DNA from: Citromicrobium sp.
GTDB taxonomy: Bacteria; Pseudomonadota; Alphaproteobacteria; Sphingomonadales; Sphingomonadaceae
Direction: 5' to 3'
DNA: 29,628 bases
NCBI GenBank assembly: GCA_003248395.1
Contig: QFNA01000109.1
Coordinates: 1 to 29,628 of the forward strand
Each line of letters begins with the position of its first letter. Position 1 is the stretch's first letter. The notes below the pieces were generated by a model that was given only the letters and a program-made list of their open reading frames with translations, searched no databases and was not told the DNA's origin. Shown here in pieces: positions 7,167 to 15,281 of the stretch. The position numbers and the translations under genes are program-made.

Positions 7167-8111
7167 TCAACGAGCGGTTTGGTCGATGAGTTCCCGCATA
7201 TCGAGGGGCAATTCGGCGCAGAAATCCAGGCTTTCACCGCTGATAGGATGTTTGAATCCCAGCCTTGCCGCGTGCAGTGCCTGGCGGCGGAACCCGCATT
7301 CGTCGAGTATGCCCCTGAGGGGGCCTGGAGTGCGTCCGTAGACACGATCCCCCAATAGCGGATGACCAATTGACGCACAGTGAACGCGAACCTGATGCGT
7401 CCGCCCGGTTTCCAGTCGGCATTCGATGAGCGCGGCATGGTGCAGGCGCTCGAGCGTTTCATAATGCGTGACGGCATGTTTTCCGCGCGTTGCATCGTCT
7501 GGCAGCACGGCCATCTTCTTGCGGTCGCGATCGGAGCGTCCGATCCGGCCGGAAACTGTCCCTGCTGGCGGATTGGGCTGCCCCGCACAGATCGCAAGAT
7601 AACGCCGCGTGATCGAATGATCGGCGAACTGCCTTGCCAGGCCCACGTGCGATGCATCGTTCTTGGCCACGACCAGCAGGCCCGATGTGTCCTTGTCGAT
7701 GCGGTGTACGATGCCCGGTCGGGCGACCCCGTTGATACCCGACAGGCGGCCCGAGCAGTGATGCAGCAAGGCATTGACCAGCGTGCCGTCGGGATTGCCT
7801 GCGGCCGGATGAACCACCATTCCGGCGGGTTTGTTCACCACCAGCAAGTCTCCATCCTCGAACACGACCTCGATCGGGATGTCTTGCGGCTCCGCTTCGA
7901 GCGGTCGAGGCGGGGGGAGGGTGATCCGAAAGTTTTCGCCGCCTTGCAGCCTCGCGGAAGGCGCCGTCGCCGCGCTCTTGCCGATGATGACGTCACCTTG
8001 TGCGATCAATGCCTTGATGCGTTCGCGCGACAGGCCGGTGTCCTCGGCCAGCGCCTTGTCCAAGCGGCCCGCGCCGGATATTTTCCCGCTGATGATTTCC
8101 GGTTCCGCCAT
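7167..8111 (-). CDS. rluD: Large-subunit rRNA pseudouridine synthase, RluD family
   Basis: This enzyme converts uridines of 23S rRNA (helix 69 for RluD itself) to pseudouridine. The 314-residue protein has an N-terminal S4 RNA-binding domain (about 15-60, 'GRLDKALAEDTGLSRERIK'). The RluA-type catalytic domain follows, with 'VVNKPAGMVVHP' and the catalytic motif 'HRIDKDTSGLLVVAK' (Asp139). 'ETGRTHQVRVH' and 'HPLLGDRVYG' lie downstream. ATG at 8111 matches the family start; a longer frame upstream is antisense to the JAMM gene. Its start codon and that of the divergent JAMM gene nearly coincide, so its promoter must lie inside the neighbour. RluC/RluA cannot be fully excluded, but the motif spacing favours RluD. 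Confidence 0.93.
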   Translation of the reverse strand: MAEPEIISGKISGAGRLDKALAEDTGLSRERIKALIAQGDVIIGKSAATAPSARLQGGENFRITLPPPRPLEAEPQDIPIEVVFEDGDLLVVNKPAGMVVHPAAGNPDGTLVNALLHHCSGRLSGINGVARPGIVHRIDKDTSGLLVVAKNDASHVGLARQFADHSITRRYLAICAGQPNPPAGTVSGRIGRSDRDRKKMAVLPDDATRGKHAVTHYETLERLHHAALIECRLETGRTHQVRVHCASIGHPLLGDRVYGRTPGPLRGILDECGFRRQALHAARLGFKHPISGESLDFCAELPLDMRELIDQTAR

Positions 8112-8127
8112 GCTAGGGCAATGCGCG

Positions 8128-8523
8128 ATGCCGATCAAAGTCTCAAGCTGCCTTGTCGAAGCGATGCAAAGCGAGGCGCGGCGCGCCTTCCCGCGTGAAT
8201 GTTGCGGCATTCTGCTTGGCCAAGGCAATCTTGTCGACGGCATATTGCCTGCGCGCAACATTCATCCGCAGCCCGAAACCCATTTTGAAATCGATCCGCA
8301 GAAGCTCGTCGATGCGCACCGCTCGGCGCGGCGGGGCGGTTCGCAAGTGCTTGGATATTATCATTCGCACCCGAATGGTCTTGCCCGCCCTTCGGCAACG
8401 GATGCGCGAATGGCGGCAAGCGACGGGGCTGTCTGGGCAATAATCACGGCAGGCCGCGTCACTTTCTGGCGCGCGGGGGATGCGGGATTTGCGGCGCTTC
8501 CCTATGAGACTGCCGCCCGCTAG
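8128..8523 (+). CDS. JAMM/MPN+ (M67) metallopeptidase family protein
   Basis: The 131-residue protein is a stand-alone JAB domain. The complete zinc signature is visible: Glu in 'PRECCGILLG', then 'HSHPNGLARPSATD', an exact HxH-x7-SxxD. Such small bacterial proteins act as isopeptidases, sulfur-carrier-tail peptidases or desampylase-like enzymes; the substrate here is unknown. ATG 8128 was preferred because AGGG lies 9 bases upstream and homologues start with 'xIxVS'. ATG 8110 is also in frame and would overlap the rluD start codon on the other strand. The gene sits divergently against rluD and ahead of chpT, with a 33-bp gap. No ThiS/MoaD-like partner is next to it. Confidence 0.88.
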   Translation: MPIKVSSCLVEAMQSEARRAFPRECCGILLGQGNLVDGILPARNIHPQPETHFEIDPQKLVDAHRSARRGGSQVLGYYHSHPNGLARPSATDARMAASDGAVWAIITAGRVTFWRAGDAGFAALPYETAAR

Positions 8524-8556
8524 AAGGCGGCGCAGTTTCATACCGACGGGATCTTG

Positions 8557-9216
8557 ATGAACGACAGCCAATCGATCGACCTTGCCGCGATGCTTTGCTC
8601 GCGTCTGTGCCATGACATGCTCAGCCCGGTGGGCGCACTCAGCAACGGGCTCGAGTTGCTGGCGGTCGAACAGGATCCGGAGATGCGGAAGAACGTGATC
8701 GAACTGCTCGAACAGAGCGCGACGATCTCGACCAACAAGCTCAAGTTTTTCCGTCTCGCGTTCGGCGCGGCTGGCGGTTTCGGGGAGCGGGTCGATATCG
8801 CCGAGCCCAGATCGCTGATCGAATCGCTGGTCGCCGACAACGCGCGCATCACGGTGAACTGGGCCATGGACGCACCGAATCTGGGCAAGCCGGCAGTCAA
8901 GGTGCTGCTCAATTTTGCGCAAATCGCGATCGATGCGCTGGTGCGCGGCGGGACGCTCGATATCGGTGCCGAAATCCGGGAGGGCAATTGCGAAATCGTC
9001 GTGCGCGCGTCTGCGCAGAAAATCGCTTTCGACGACAATATCGGCAAGGCGCTAGAGGGCAGCCTTCCGCGCAATCGCTTGTCCAGCCGCACGGTTGCGG
9101 CGCATATGATCGCCCTGCTGGCCGAGGATTGCGGCGGCGGTGTACAGTATGCGCGAACCGACGATTCACTCGTGCTCGGCGCTGTCCTGCCCGAAGGTGA
9201 AGGTCTTATTGGATGA
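8557..9216 (+). CDS. chpT: Histidine phosphotransferase ChpT
   Basis: ChpT passes phosphate from the hybrid kinase CckA to CtrA and CpdR, controlling the alphaproteobacterial cell cycle. The 219-residue protein begins with a DHp-like helix pair carrying the phospho-accepting His19 in 'SRLCHDMLSPVGALSNGLELL'. A degenerate HATPase-like domain follows without ATP-binding N, G1 and G2 boxes. 'NKLKFFRLAFGAAGG' and the C-terminal 'AHMIALLAEDCGG' are family-typical. ATG 8557 was chosen over the adjacent TTG 8554. The stop overlaps the amidase start as ATGA, so the two are translationally coupled. CtrA proteolysis by ClpXP (clpP and clpX above) is the other arm of the same control. Confidence 0.92.
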   Translation: MNDSQSIDLAAMLCSRLCHDMLSPVGALSNGLELLAVEQDPEMRKNVIELLEQSATISTNKLKFFRLAFGAAGGFGERVDIAEPRSLIESLVADNARITVNWAMDAPNLGKPAVKVLLNFAQIAIDALVRGGTLDIGAEIREGNCEIVVRASAQKIAFDDNIGKALEGSLPRNRLSSRTVAAHMIALLAEDCGGGVQYARTDDSLVLGAVLPEGEGLIG

Positions 9217-9920
9217 CGGGTGACGAGCTCGTCCACGAAGAACGGCTTTCGCCCAATTTCGACGAACGCTCATTGCCCGTTGAAATGGTCGTCATCCACT
9301 ACACCGAAATGCTCGGTCCGATCGCCGCGCTCGATCGCATGTGCGATCCGGACGCGAAGGTCAGCGCGCATTATCTGATCGCCAACGATGGCCGAGTCAC
9401 CCGGCTCGTGCCCGAGGACAAGCGCGCCTGGCATGCGGGCGTATCCTACTGGCGCGGGCACAAGGATGTGAACTCGGCCAGCATCGGGATCGAACTGGAT
9501 CACCCCGGCCACCTCCACGGCTATCGCGATTTCAGCGAGCCGCAGTTCGAAGCCCTGGTCCCTCTGCTGGCGCGAATAGTGAAAACATATGATATCCCTC
9601 GCGCCAACGTGGTCGGCCATTCCGACGTCGCACCCGCGCGCAAGATTGATCCGGGCGAACTGTTTCCATGGGAACGCCTCGCGGAATACGATCTTTGCCT
9701 GTCGACCCCCAAGATCGAACTGGGCGACCCCTTCGATAACGATGGCGCGTTCTACCTCGCGCTCGAACGGTTCGGATATGACATTACCGACGGGCACAAG
9801 GCGGTGGAGGCGTTCCAGCGTCGTTGGCGTCCACGAAGAATCGATGGCGAGATCGATGGCGAGGTCAGGGCGATCCTATTCCAGCTGCTGCTCGACCGCG
9901 ATCGAGGCCGCACACGGTAA
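9213..9920 (+). CDS. N-acetylmuramoyl-L-alanine amidase (AmpD/AmiD type) with peptidoglycan-binding tail
   Basis: This zinc amidase cleaves between muramic acid and the peptide stem of peptidoglycan fragments. The 235-residue protein shows the Amidase_2 pattern: His29 in 'VVIHYTEM', 'SAHYLIANDGRV', 'RAWHAGVSYW', 'SIGIEL', and 'VVGHSDVAPARKIDPG' with His135 and Asp145 as zinc ligands. From about residue 180 a short helical segment ('FGYDITDGHKAVEAFQRRW') matches a peptidoglycan-binding domain. There is no signal peptide, so a cytosolic recycling role like AmpD is more likely than the lipoprotein AmiD. It overlaps chpT by 4 bases and is followed by 225 bp of non-coding sequence in which no gene is seen. 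Confidence 0.9.
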   Translation: MTGDELVHEERLSPNFDERSLPVEMVVIHYTEMLGPIAALDRMCDPDAKVSAHYLIANDGRVTRLVPEDKRAWHAGVSYWRGHKDVNSASIGIELDHPGHLHGYRDFSEPQFEALVPLLARIVKTYDIPRANVVGHSDVAPARKIDPGELFPWERLAEYDLCLSTPKIELGDPFDNDGAFYLALERFGYDITDGHKAVEAFQRRWRPRRIDGEIDGEVRAILFQLLLDRDRGRTR

Positions 9921-10145
9921 CGCGGCGTATGGCGCTAAAAATGTACGGCATTCCTACAACTTATCGGTAATTGTCAAAATTCGTACAATTGCTGTTGCGA
10001 GGTTCTCCTGCCCCGCCGCCAATCATTCGCCTGTCGCGCCTTCGCGCACTTATCCCCAACACGAATGTGAAAACCTGTCGCGACGTGCGTTTGCGCGCTA
10101 GCGTAACAATCCGGGTCGCTCTTTCCTTGGATGGGGAGGGTACAA

Positions 10146-10811
10146 ATGCTCAGAAAACTCTTTGCCGAATTTTTCGGGACCTTCTGGCTCGTCTTCGGGG
10201 GCTGTGGCGCGGCAGTGCTGGCCGCCGGTTATCCAGAGCTCGGGATCGGGTTCGTGGGTGTATCTCTGGCCTTCGGCCTCACCGTGCTGACCATGGCTTA
10301 CGCCGTTGGCGGCATTTCGGGAGGCCATTTCAATCCGGCGGTTTCGCTGGGCCTGGCAGTCGCGCGCCGGTTTTCCTGGGGTGAGCTTCTGCCATACTGG
10401 GTTGCGCAAGTGATCGGTGCCTTTGCCGCAGCGGGCACACTCTTCGTGATCGCATCGGGCCAGCCCGACTGGAGTGCGGGCGGCTTTGCCAGCAATGGAT
10501 TCGGCGATCTTTCGCCAGGTGGTTTCTCGATGCAGGCTGCGCTCGTGGTGGAAATCGTGCTGACGGCGTTTTTCCTGATCGTCATTCTCGGATCGACTTC
10601 CACCAAGGTGCCTGGCGGGTTTGCACCTTTATCCATCGGTCTTTGTCTCACGCTCATTCACTTGATTTCGATTCCGGTGACCAACACGTCGGTCAATCCG
10701 GCCCGTTCGACCGGCGTGGCATTCTATGCCGAAACGGGCGCGGTGGGTCAGTTGTGGCTGTTACCCGAAGAATCGCTCGAAGGCATTGGCGGCGAAGTCG
10801 ACGCAGCCTGA
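10146..10811 (+). CDS. aqpZ: Aquaporin Z lacking the last transmembrane helix
   Basis: This MIP-family water channel has both pore motifs: 'HFNPAVS' (NPA at 63-65) and 'SVNPARS' (184-187). 'IHLISIPVTNT' (171-181) looks like the AqpZ water filter. After 'GQLWL' (residues 201-205) the family continues with the helix 6 sequence of the type FWVAPxxGAxxGGxxY. Here the protein jumps directly to the hydrophilic tail 'LPEESLEGIGGEVDAA' and ends at 221 residues. An in-frame loss of about 20-24 codons is inferred. Five full helices plus the half-helices remain, so folding or tetramer assembly is doubtful. ATG 10146 has a clear GGGGAGGG site. The rest of the protein is normal. Codon use is like the neighbours. 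Confidence 0.9.
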   Translation: MLRKLFAEFFGTFWLVFGGCGAAVLAAGYPELGIGFVGVSLAFGLTVLTMAYAVGGISGGHFNPAVSLGLAVARRFSWGELLPYWVAQVIGAFAAAGTLFVIASGQPDWSAGGFASNGFGDLSPGGFSMQAALVVEIVLTAFFLIVILGSTSTKVPGGFAPLSIGLCLTLIHLISIPVTNTSVNPARSTGVAFYAETGAVGQLWLLPEESLEGIGGEVDAA

Positions 10812-11151
10812 CGGCAAGGCGGCCTCCCGCGATCCTGTTAGGGGGGCCGCCGCCCGCACATGATGCGCAAGCTGTGAGAGGAGCTGGATTTCCTACACCG
10901 GGCCAGTTTGATAGGTGGCTTTAAACTCTTATCGACCGACCACGGCTGAATATGATCGCAAAGGATGTGCACGCACAGAACCGACCACATGGTTCGCCGC
11001 GCTGCATGGTGTGTGTGCGCAAATCGCGAACGGCATTGAAAGGTGACAGGCAGACGACCCGATTTCCTCACAACCATCTGAAAAACCGTAAAAAATGTCC
11101 CAAGCGCAATTATTTTTTTACCCCCTGTCGCCGTCAACCCATGTCCGGCTC
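10812..11151. other. Non-coding stretch between aqpZ and rnpB
   Basis: No convincing gene is present. Short open frames on both strands have no recognisable motifs or good ribosome sites. The left end has a GC-rich hairpin just after aqpZ (10818-10851). The right part contains an A/T tract (around 11109-11119) ahead of the rnpB promoter. No repeats shared with the rest of the window were seen. Confidence 0.5.
10818..10851 (+). terminator. Possible hairpin terminator after aqpZ
   Basis: GGCGGCC (10818-10824) pairs with GGCCGCC (10845-10851), extended by TCCC against GGGG, around a 12-base loop. It lies 7 bases after the aqpZ stop. No T-run follows, so termination may need Rho or the hairpin may only protect the 3' end. 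Confidence 0.4.
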
Positions 11152-11180
11152 TTGGCCTGCACTGCAAGACGTTCTATCTG
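11152..11180 (+). promoter_or_regulatory. Probable sigma-70 promoter of rnpB
   Basis: TTGGCC (11152-11157) and TATCTG (11175-11180) are separated by exactly 17 bases. The predicted start, about 7 bases on, coincides with the first base of the RNase P P1 helix at 11188. Both boxes are imperfect; the geometry is the main support. Confidence 0.5.
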
Positions 11181-11187
11181 CACATTT

Positions 11188-11591
<404 letters not shown>

Positions 11592-11601
11592 TTGTTAGGC
11601 C

Positions 11602-12912
11602 CTACGCCCTTCCGACGCTGCTGTACTGGAAACCCAGTGCGCGCACATCGTCGGGACGATAGATATTGCGCAGATCGACCAATACCGGCGCATTGGCCAG
11701 TTCCTTGACCCGTTTGAGATCGAGCGCGCGGAAAGCATCCCATTCGGTCACGATGACCACGGCGTCTGCCCCCTTGATGGCGGCGTAAGGGTCATTCGCC
11801 ATGCTCACTTCGGGCATCAGCGGTGCTGCAATCTCCATGCCTTCGGGGTCGTATGCAGACACCTCGATCCCTGCATCGGTCAGCGTCTGCGCAACGGCGA
11901 TAGCTGGGGAATCGCGCATGTCATCGGTATTCGGCTTGAATGTCAGGCCCAGCAGCGCGACCTTCTTGCCGCGCGCGGTCTCTAGCCCCCCCAGCGCATC
12001 GATGACCTTGCGACCCATTGCGCGCTTGCGACTATCGTTGGTCTTGACGACCGCCTCGACGATCCGGGTCGGGCTGTCGAAATCCTCCGCTGTCTTGAGC
12101 AGTGCGAGCGTGTCCTTGGGAAAACAGCTTCCGCCATATCCTGGACCGGCGTTGAGAAACTTCGAACCGATCCGGTTGTCCATTCCGATCCCGCGCGAGA
12201 CGTCCTGCACATTCGCGCCGACTTTCTCGCACAGGTCAGCCATCTCGTTAATGAAGGTGATCTTGGTCGCAAGAAACGCGTTGGCGGCGTATTTTATCAG
12301 CTCGCTCGTACGCCTCCCGGTAAAGAGGATGGGCGATTCATTCAGAAATAACGGGCGATAGACTTCGCGCATGATTTCGCGACCGAAATCGTCTTCGGCC
12401 CCGATTACGATACGATCCGGCCGTTTGAAATCGCCGATCGCGGCGCCTTCTCGCAGGAATTCGGGGTTGGACACAACAGAGAAACGGTGCGTTGTGCCGC
12501 TGTCCTGCAGGATGCGCTCGACCTCGTCACCCGTCCCGACAGGTACGGTGGACTTCGTTACGATGACCGCATCATTTGCCAGATTGGCCCCGATTTCCTC
12601 GGCAACAGCATATACGAAAGAGAGATCGGCATGGCCGTCTCCGCGACGGCTGGGCGTACCCACGGCTATGAAAATGGCGTCCGCACCTGCGATGCCTTCA
12701 GCGAGGCTCGTGGTGAAGCTCAACCGGCCGGCCTTGACGTTCGCTCCGACGAGTTCCGCCAGTCCCGGTTCGAAGATCGGCATGACACCCTCATGCAGCC
12801 GATCGATCTTTGATTGGTCCTTGTCGATACAAACGACATCATGGCCAAAGTCTGCGAAACAGGCCCCCGACACCAGGCCGACATAGCCCGATCCCACCAT
12901 CGCAATTTTCAT
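11602..12912 (-). CDS. ugd: UDP-glucose 6-dehydrogenase
   Basis: Ugd oxidises UDP-glucose to UDP-glucuronate with two NAD+, a precursor for capsule, exopolysaccharide or modified lipid. The 436-residue protein opens with the NAD-binding 'VGSGYVGLVSGACFADFG'. 'STVPVGTG' (121-128) and 'NPEFLREGAAIGDF' (149-162) follow, then the dimerisation helix region and the catalytic cysteine Cys263 in 'GYGGSCFPKDTLAL'. The C-terminal UDP-binding domain has 'GLTFKPNTDDMRDSPA'. Its ATG directly follows the stop of the upstream phosphatase (TAAATG), so they form a tight operon. Length is normal. Confidence 0.96.
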   Translation of the reverse strand: MKIAMVGSGYVGLVSGACFADFGHDVVCIDKDQSKIDRLHEGVMPIFEPGLAELVGANVKAGRLSFTTSLAEGIAGADAIFIAVGTPSRRGDGHADLSFVYAVAEEIGANLANDAVIVTKSTVPVGTGDEVERILQDSGTTHRFSVVSNPEFLREGAAIGDFKRPDRIVIGAEDDFGREIMREVYRPLFLNESPILFTGRRTSELIKYAANAFLATKITFINEMADLCEKVGANVQDVSRGIGMDNRIGSKFLNAGPGYGGSCFPKDTLALLKTAEDFDSPTRIVEAVVKTNDSRKRAMGRKVIDALGGLETARGKKVALLGLTFKPNTDDMRDSPAIAVAQTLTDAGIEVSAYDPEGMEIAAPLMPEVSMANDPYAAIKGADAVVIVTEWDAFRALDLKRVKELANAPVLVDLRNIYRPDDVRALGFQYSSVGRA

Positions 12913-13716
12913 TTAAGCGCTCGCCTTCTCGATCACGATTTCGCCGACGTCGTTCGCGACGGCCTGAATGATGCGGCGGCTATCGCCTTCCAGCACCATT
13001 GCGGTCAAGCGTCCGGTGCGAAATGCACCGGTATCGATACCGATCCGATGCTGCGTATCTTCGATCTCCTCGAAGATCGTGTGCCCATGGACAACGACGT
13101 GGCTGAACGGTTCGGTATGGCGAAGAAACCGCTCGCGGATCCACATCAGATCCTGGCGCTTCTGATCGTCGACCGCATATTTGGGATTGAGCCCCGCATG
13201 CACCAGAACATAATCGCCGACGATGATCATGGTTTCGAACCCTTCGAGAAACCGCCGGTCCTCCGCGGGAACTCTCTCGGCCATCAACGCCTGCAACTCG
13301 TCGAGCTTCAGCCCGTTGTACTCGTCTCGCGAAATGCCATAGCTCATCACCGTCTCGCGCCCGCCATGGCGGAGGAAGTGCCGCAACACCTCCTTGTCTT
13401 CGAAACTTTCGAGAAACATCTCTTCGTGATTTCCGGCCAGATAGCGGACGTTGTACCGCTCGCCCCATTCACGGGCCAGGCGGATGACCCCAGCACTGTC
13501 GGGGCCGCGGTCAACCAGATCGCCAAGAAACGCGACATGCGTCTCGGCCTCGTCGAGGGCTGCGTCATCTTCCATGATCGAAAGTTGCAGGGCTTCGAGC
13601 AGGTCGCATCGTCCATGCACGTCGCCTATCACGTACCAGCGTTCGCCAGCAGGCACATGCGCAATGCGTCGCCTACCGGCCGATTTGCCGAAAATCTGTT
13701 TGAACGAACTGATCAT
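12913..13716 (-). CDS. PPP-superfamily metallophosphatase (PrpA/ApaH-like)
   Basis: The 267-residue protein has the full set of calcineurin-like metal motifs: 'GDVHGRCD', 'FLGDLVDRGPDS', 'LAGNHEEMF', a 'VLVHAGLNP' histidine and 'VVHGHTIFEE'. The order matches bacterial PPP enzymes such as the PrpA/PrpB phosphoprotein phosphatases and relatives of ApaH. The substrate (phosphoprotein, dinucleoside polyphosphate or another phosphoester) is not decided by sequence. ATG 13716 has an AGGA-type site and begins just before the domain; the frame extends further upstream but without conservation. It lies directly upstream of ugd with no gap, which suggests a link to surface polysaccharide control. Confidence 0.88.
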   Translation of the reverse strand: MISSFKQIFGKSAGRRRIAHVPAGERWYVIGDVHGRCDLLEALQLSIMEDDAALDEAETHVAFLGDLVDRGPDSAGVIRLAREWGERYNVRYLAGNHEEMFLESFEDKEVLRHFLRHGGRETVMSYGISRDEYNGLKLDELQALMAERVPAEDRRFLEGFETMIIVGDYVLVHAGLNPKYAVDDQKRQDLMWIRERFLRHTEPFSHVVVHGHTIFEEIEDTQHRIGIDTGAFRTGRLTAMVLEGDSRRIIQAVANDVGEIVIEKASA

Positions 13717-13981
13717 AATCCTGTCAAATTCACGAACCGCAAGGCGGCATCTATGGTTCCCAGCCCCTAGCGGCAAGCCATGAGTGCCGGCTGAACAATT
13801 TTGCAGTTGCGAAAACGTCACGCCTTTCGCTGCATATGCGATAAAAATTTGGTGCAGACTTGCGCAATTTCTTTCGGAAATGCACGATTATTACAGATTC
13901 GGTCGAGGAGCCTTCTCTGAACAAGGCCCCGTCGAATGTGCAGGTGGGACGAAACACACCGACGAACGCAAGGAGTTCGAA

Positions 13982-14761
13982 ATGTTTACGTCCCCTCGCG
14001 GCGCTCTCGCCGTAACGCTCGCAGTCCTATATGCGAGTTCCGCTCTCGGCGCAAAAGCGCAAACCGGCACCCCAACCGATGACAGCCCAAGCAATCAGCG
14101 AGGCAGTGGAGTTGTGACTGTCTCGGCCAACGCCGCTCTGGTGACGGATTATCGATTTCGCGGAGTATCTTTATCCGGCGGCGATCCGGCAGTTCAGGGC
14201 GGCTTGGACATAACGCGCGCGAATGGTTTCTACGCAGGTGCCTGGGGCTCATCGATCGATGGTGGCGAATCCTACGGTGAGATTGAACTCGACATCTATG
14301 CAGGATGGACAGGCCAGATCTCCAATGGCGTCAGTCTGGATGTCGGCATCATGTATTATTCCTATCCGAGCGAAGATCTCGGTCTCGATACGGATTATTG
14401 GGAGCCCTATGCTTCTGCGGGATTCACATTGGGTCCGGCGGAAGCAAAAATCGGCGTCGCCTACGCATTTGACCAGGACGCTTTGGCGAATGAGGACAAT
14501 CTTTATCTCTACAGCGATCTGAGCACCGGTATTCCCGGAACGCCTGTCACCATCACCGGGCATGTCGGCTTCACCGATGGCGTGCAGGCTCCGCCATACC
14601 TTTCGGGGACGCCGGATGACACGGGATGGGATTGGGCGCTAGCAGCGAACGTCAGGCACGGGATTGTCGACTTGGGTATCGCGTATGTCGGCGTCGAGGG
14701 TCCATCGATAGATGGGTACACCGATGATGCCGTGGTTGCCTCCCTAAGCGCGAGCTTCTGA
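13982..14761 (+). CDS. TorF-family putative outer-membrane porin
   Basis: The 259-residue protein has a signal peptide ending at about 'ALGAKA-QT' (cleavage near residue 26). It then has 'VSANAALVTDYRFRGVSLSGGDPAVQGGLDI', characteristic of the TIGR02001/TorF family. Repeated amphipathic strands follow, ending with a C-terminal aromatic ('SLSASF') as expected for an outer-membrane barrel. AAGGAG six bases before the ATG fixes the start; the frame continues upstream but is not coding-like. The function is suggested to be a channel, and the substrate is unknown. It is divergent from the phosphatase-ugd operon with a 265-bp spacer, and an intrinsic terminator follows. Confidence 0.9.
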   Translation: MFTSPRGALAVTLAVLYASSALGAKAQTGTPTDDSPSNQRGSGVVTVSANAALVTDYRFRGVSLSGGDPAVQGGLDITRANGFYAGAWGSSIDGGESYGEIELDIYAGWTGQISNGVSLDVGIMYYSYPSEDLGLDTDYWEPYASAGFTLGPAEAKIGVAYAFDQDALANEDNLYLYSDLSTGIPGTPVTITGHVGFTDGVQAPPYLSGTPDDTGWDWALAANVRHGIVDLGIAYVGVEGPSIDGYTDDAVVASLSASF

Positions 14762-14780
14762 ATATTTGCGATCGAATGGG

Positions 14781-14808
14781 GGGCTGCGATGGTCGAAGCC
14801 CCTTTTTC
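14781..14808 (+). terminator. Intrinsic terminator of the TorF-like porin gene
   Basis: GGGGCT (14781-14786) pairs with AGCCCC (14798-14803), with an inner CGA/TCG extension, and is followed by five T residues (14804-14808). It begins 20 bases after the porin stop and ends about 30 bases before gloA. Confidence 0.8.
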
Positions 14809-14837
14809 TCTGGCGAGCCCCATCCTAAATCAGCACC

Positions 14838-15275
14838 ATGACGAAATATCTCCATACGATGATCCGCGTGATCGATCCGGACGCGACAGTGGCTTTTTTT
14901 CGATTGATTGGACTCGAAGAAACCAGGCGTATGGAAAATGAAAAGGGTCGCTTCACGCTCATCTTTCTTGCCGCTCCGGGGCAGGAAGGTGTTGCGGAAG
15001 TCGAACTGACATACAATTGGCCGCCTCAGGATGGTAGCGAGCCCGAACATTATGGCGCGGGACGCAACTTCGGCCATCTCGCCTATCGAGTCGAAAACAT
15101 CTACACCACCTGCCAGAAACTCGTCGATGCGGGTCACACGATAAATCGTCCACCGCGCGACGGGCACATGGCCTTCGTCAAATCACCCGACGGCATTTCC
15201 ATCGAACTGTTGCAGGACGGCTATCTCGATCCTCAGGAGCCTTGGGCTAGTATGGAAAACACCGGCAGCTGGTAG
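14838..15275 (+). CDS. gloA: Lactoylglutathione lyase (glyoxalase I)
   Basis: GloA isomerises the methylglyoxal-glutathione hemithioacetal to S-lactoylglutathione. The 145-residue protein has all four metal ligands in family order: His6 (YLHTMIRV), Glu56 (VELTYNW), His80 (NFGHLAYRV) and Glu123 (SIELLQDG). The closing 'PWASMENTG' is usual in alphaproteobacterial GloA. ATG 14838 matches the family start, although the ribosome site is weak. The gene stands alone between the porin terminator and the opposing nhaA, with stops only 6 bases apart. Confidence 0.95.
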   Translation: MTKYLHTMIRVIDPDATVAFFRLIGLEETRRMENEKGRFTLIFLAAPGQEGVAEVELTYNWPPQDGSEPEHYGAGRNFGHLAYRVENIYTTCQKLVDAGHTINRPPRDGHMAFVKSPDGISIELLQDGYLDPQEPWASMENTGSW

Positions 15276-15281
15276 GATCGC

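Noticed and set aside
10048..10060. DnaA box or origin near TTATCCCCAAC
   Set aside because: A single imperfect match without clustering, an AT-rich unwinding region or origin-associated genes.
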